Below, piece by piece: positions 4,984 to 6,989 of a stretch of 6,989 nt of DNA; position 1 is the stretch's first letter, and every line of letters starts with the position of its first letter. The notes beneath the pieces are model-generated. The model searched no databases. It was not told where the DNA came from and was given only the letters and a program-made list of their open reading frames with translations. The DNA lies in assembly GCA_964409635.1 (NCBI GenBank), contig CAYPEL010000141.1, positions 1-6,989 on the forward strand. Reading direction: 5' to 3'. The translations under genes and the position numbers were made by a program. The DNA is from CAYPEL01 sp964409635 (GTDB lineage Bacteria; Pseudomonadota; Gammaproteobacteria; DSM-19610).

Positions 4984-6989
4984 ATGTCAGCTGAAATTAT
5001 TTTTACCCTTGCTTGTGCCGGGGCAGCCTTACTATACGGCGTTTTTGCCACCAGGTGGATCATGGCCAAGCCAGCCGGCAATGAACGCATGCAGGAAATT
5101 GCCGGCGCTATCCAGGAAGGCGCCAAGGCCTACCTCAACCGGCAATACACCGCCATCAGTATCGTGGGAATCGTGCTGCTGGTGTTGATTGGCTATTTCA
5201 TCGGCACCAACTCAGCCATCGGCTTTGCCATCGGCGCAATATTTTCGGGTCTGGCGGGTTACATCGGCATGAACGTCTCGGTGAAAGCGAATGTCCGTAC
5301 GGCTGAAGCTGCCAACCAGGGCCTTAACGCAGCGATGCAAGTGGCCTTCCGCGGCGGGGCTATCACCGGCATGCTGGTCGTCGGACTGGGCTTACTGGGT
5401 GTGGCAGGCTTTTATGCCTATCTGGTAGCACAAGGTGTCGAAGACCCCATCCACCCACTGATCGGGCTAGCTTTCGGTGGTTCACTGATTTCCATATTTG
5501 CCCGGCTGGGCGGTGGCATCTTTACCAAGGGCGCAGACGTCGGTGCGGACATCGTCGGTAAGATCGAAGCCGGTATCCCGGAAGACGATCCACGCAACCC
5601 TGCTGTTATCGCTGACAATGTCGGCGACAATGTCGGCGACTGTGCCGGCATGGCGGCTGACCTGTTTGAAACCTATGCGGTCACCGTGGTGGCCACCATG
5701 CTACTGGGTGGATTACTACTGAATGATGCCGGCAGTGCGGCAGCTACCTACCCATTGGTGCTCGGCGGTGTATCCATTATTGCTTCGATCATTGGCACTT
5801 TCTTTGTAAAGGTCAACGAAGGTGGCAAGATTATGAACGCCCTGTACCGCGGACTCGCGGTGTCCGGCGTGCTGGCTGCCGTCGCCTTCTATTTCGTCAC
5901 CCAGCAAGTCATGGGTGATACGATCGAACTGGAGGGTGCATCGGTAGCTACGATAAATCTTTTCTACTGCGCGCTGATTGGTCTCGCACTCACCGCAGCC
6001 ATGGTGGTGATTACCGAGTACTACACCGCCACGGAATACAAACCAGTGCGGCGTATCGCAGAAGCATCGACGACGGGTGACGGCACGAACGTGATCGCCG
6101 GCCTGGCTGTGTCGATGAAATCCACCGCGGCACCTGTACTTGCAGTTTGTCTGAGTATCTGGGGCGCGCATGAACTCGCGGGGCTCTACGGTATCGCTAT
6201 CGCAGCGACCTCAATGTTATCGATGACGGGAATAATCGTGGCACTGGACGCTTACGGTCCGATCACCGATAACGCGGGTGGCATCGCTGAAATGGCAGAA
6301 CTCGACGAAAAAATCCGCAACATTACCGACCCGCTTGATGCGGTTGGTAACACCACCAAAGCCGTCACTAAAGGCTACGCGATCGGCTCTGCAGGCCTCG
6401 CCGCGCTGGTTTTATTCGCGGATTTCACACACTCATTGGCCAAGCATTCGGATACGCCGCTGAATTTTTCACTGGATAACCACATGGTATTGATCGGCCT
6501 GTTTCTCGGTGGCCTGGTGCCTTACCTGTTTGGCGCCATGGCCATGGAAGCGGTTGGCCGCGCTGCGGGTGGCATCGTTAACGAAGTCCGCCGCCAGTTC
6601 CGCGAAATGCCCGGCATCATGGATTACAGCCAGAAACCGGATTATTCCAAAGCCGTCGATATGCTGACCCAGTCCGCCATCAGGGAAATGATTATTCCTT
6701 CTTTATTGCCCGTGCTGGTGCCCGTCGTAGTTGGCCTGACGCTTGGCAAGGAAGCGCTGGGTGGCTTGCTGATCGGCACCATCGTGACCGGCCTGTTCGT
6801 GGCCATCTCCATGACGACCGGCGGTGGTGCCTGGGATAATGCCAAGAAATATATCGAAGATGGCCACCATGGCGGCAAGGGTTCTGACGCCCACAAGGCG
6901 GCGATAACAGGCGATACTGTCGGCGATCCCTACAAGGATACTGCGGGTCCGGCTATTAATCCGTTGATTAAGATAATTAATATTGTGGC
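4984..6989 (+). CDS. hppA: K+-independent H+-translocating inorganic pyrophosphatase, 3' end cut by the window
   Basis: Inner-membrane pump that couples PPi hydrolysis to proton export, or makes PPi from the proton gradient in reverse. The window shows 668 residues without a frameshift. The family is usually about 660-690, so probably only a few to twenty or so C-terminal residues lie outside. Visible sites are the signature GGGIFTKGADVGADIVGK (176-193), the Mg-PPi binding block from ADNVGDNVGDCAG (210-222) to DLFETY (226-231), ASTTGDGTNVIAGLA, ITDNAGGIAEM (427-437) and GDTVGDPYKDTAGPAINPL (643-661). The switch motif reads GNTTKAVT with Lys459 and Thr462, the combination of K+-independent enzymes. 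Ala and Gly there mark K+-dependent ones. Because the Na+ pumps belong to the K+-dependent group, this should be a proton pump. There are many hydrophobic segments, as expected for about 16 helices. It follows pfp in an operon. Confidence 0.96.
   Translation, partial: MSAEIIFTLACAGAALLYGVFATRWIMAKPAGNERMQEIAGAIQEGAKAYLNRQYTAISIVGIVLLVLIGYFIGTNSAIGFAIGAIFSGLAGYIGMNVSVKANVRTAEAANQGLNAAMQVAFRGGAITGMLVVGLGLLGVAGFYAYLVAQGVEDPIHPLIGLAFGGSLISIFARLGGGIFTKGADVGADIVGKIEAGIPEDDPRNPAVIADNVGDNVGDCAGMAADLFETYAVTVVATMLLGGLLLNDAGSAAATYPLVLGGVSIIASIIGTFFVKVNEGGKIMNALYRGLAVSGVLAAVAFYFVTQQVMGDTIELEGASVATINLFYCALIGLALTAAMVVITEYYTATEYKPVRRIAEASTTGDGTNVIAGLAVSMKSTAAPVLAVCLSIWGAHELAGLYGIAIAATSMLSMTGIIVALDAYGPITDNAGGIAEMAELDEKIRNITDPLDAVGNTTKAVTKGYAIGSAGLAALVLFADFTHSLAKHSDTPLNFSLDNHMVLIGLFLGGLVPYLFGAMAMEAVGRAAGGIVNEVRRQFREMPGIMDYSQKPDYSKAVDMLTQSAIREMIIPSLLPVLVPVVVGLTLGKEALGGLLIGTIVTGLFVAISMTTGGGAWDNAKKYIEDGHHGGKGSDAHKAAITGDTVGDPYKDTAGPAINPLIKIINIV

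Noticed and set aside
5620..5641. Tandem repeat of a 12-base unit within hppA
   Set aside because: It encodes the conserved DNVGDNVGD substrate-binding motif and is explained by the protein.
5716..6171. 151-codon minus-strand frame inside hppA
   Set aside because: It is antisense to highly conserved pyrophosphatase sequence and has no family features.

Overview
The window reads as a piece of a gammaproteobacterial chromosome of moderate GC, probably from a draft or metagenome assembly because it carries a run of exactly 100 N. The support for this placement is indirect. A dedicated Mpl murein-recycling ligase is found mainly in beta- and gammaproteobacteria, and a PPi-type phosphofructokinase next to a proton-pumping pyrophosphatase is a pairing known from methanotrophic and some marine or autotrophic gammaproteobacteria. 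No gene here fixes a genus.

The left half is read on the minus strand, in the order adk (3195 to 2090), a small multi-pass membrane protein (1942 to 1421), mpl (1421 to 57). The membrane protein and mpl overlap by one base (TAATG), so they are almost certainly co-transcribed. The adk gene is the most unusual part. A complete adenylate kinase with a four-cysteine LID is followed in frame by a histone H1-like, Lys/Ala-rich tail. The assembly gap lies inside this tail. The gap is a placeholder whose length breaks the reading frame: the stop seen just beyond the N run when 100 is taken literally is false, and the true tail continues to a TAG at 2090-2092.

The right half is read on the plus strand: a PPi-dependent 6-phosphofructokinase (3680-4957), then 26 bases later a K+-independent H+-translocating pyrophosphatase (from 4984). 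The pyrophosphatase runs off the window end probably only a few to twenty or so residues before its stop. The two form a PPi-economy module: the kinase uses or makes PPi reversibly in glycolysis, and the membrane pump interconverts PPi and proton-motive force.

Between the two arms lies a 484-base divergent intergenic region (3196-3679). It should carry the promoters for adk and for pfp-hppA. It also holds a short inverted repeat, a tandem 8-base repeat and a possible 35-codon small ORF with a good ribosome binding site. I see no rRNA, tRNA, CRISPR array, insertion sequence or phage gene. The best candidate for something not widely described is the adenylate kinase with the H1-like tail, placed divergently from PPi-metabolism genes.
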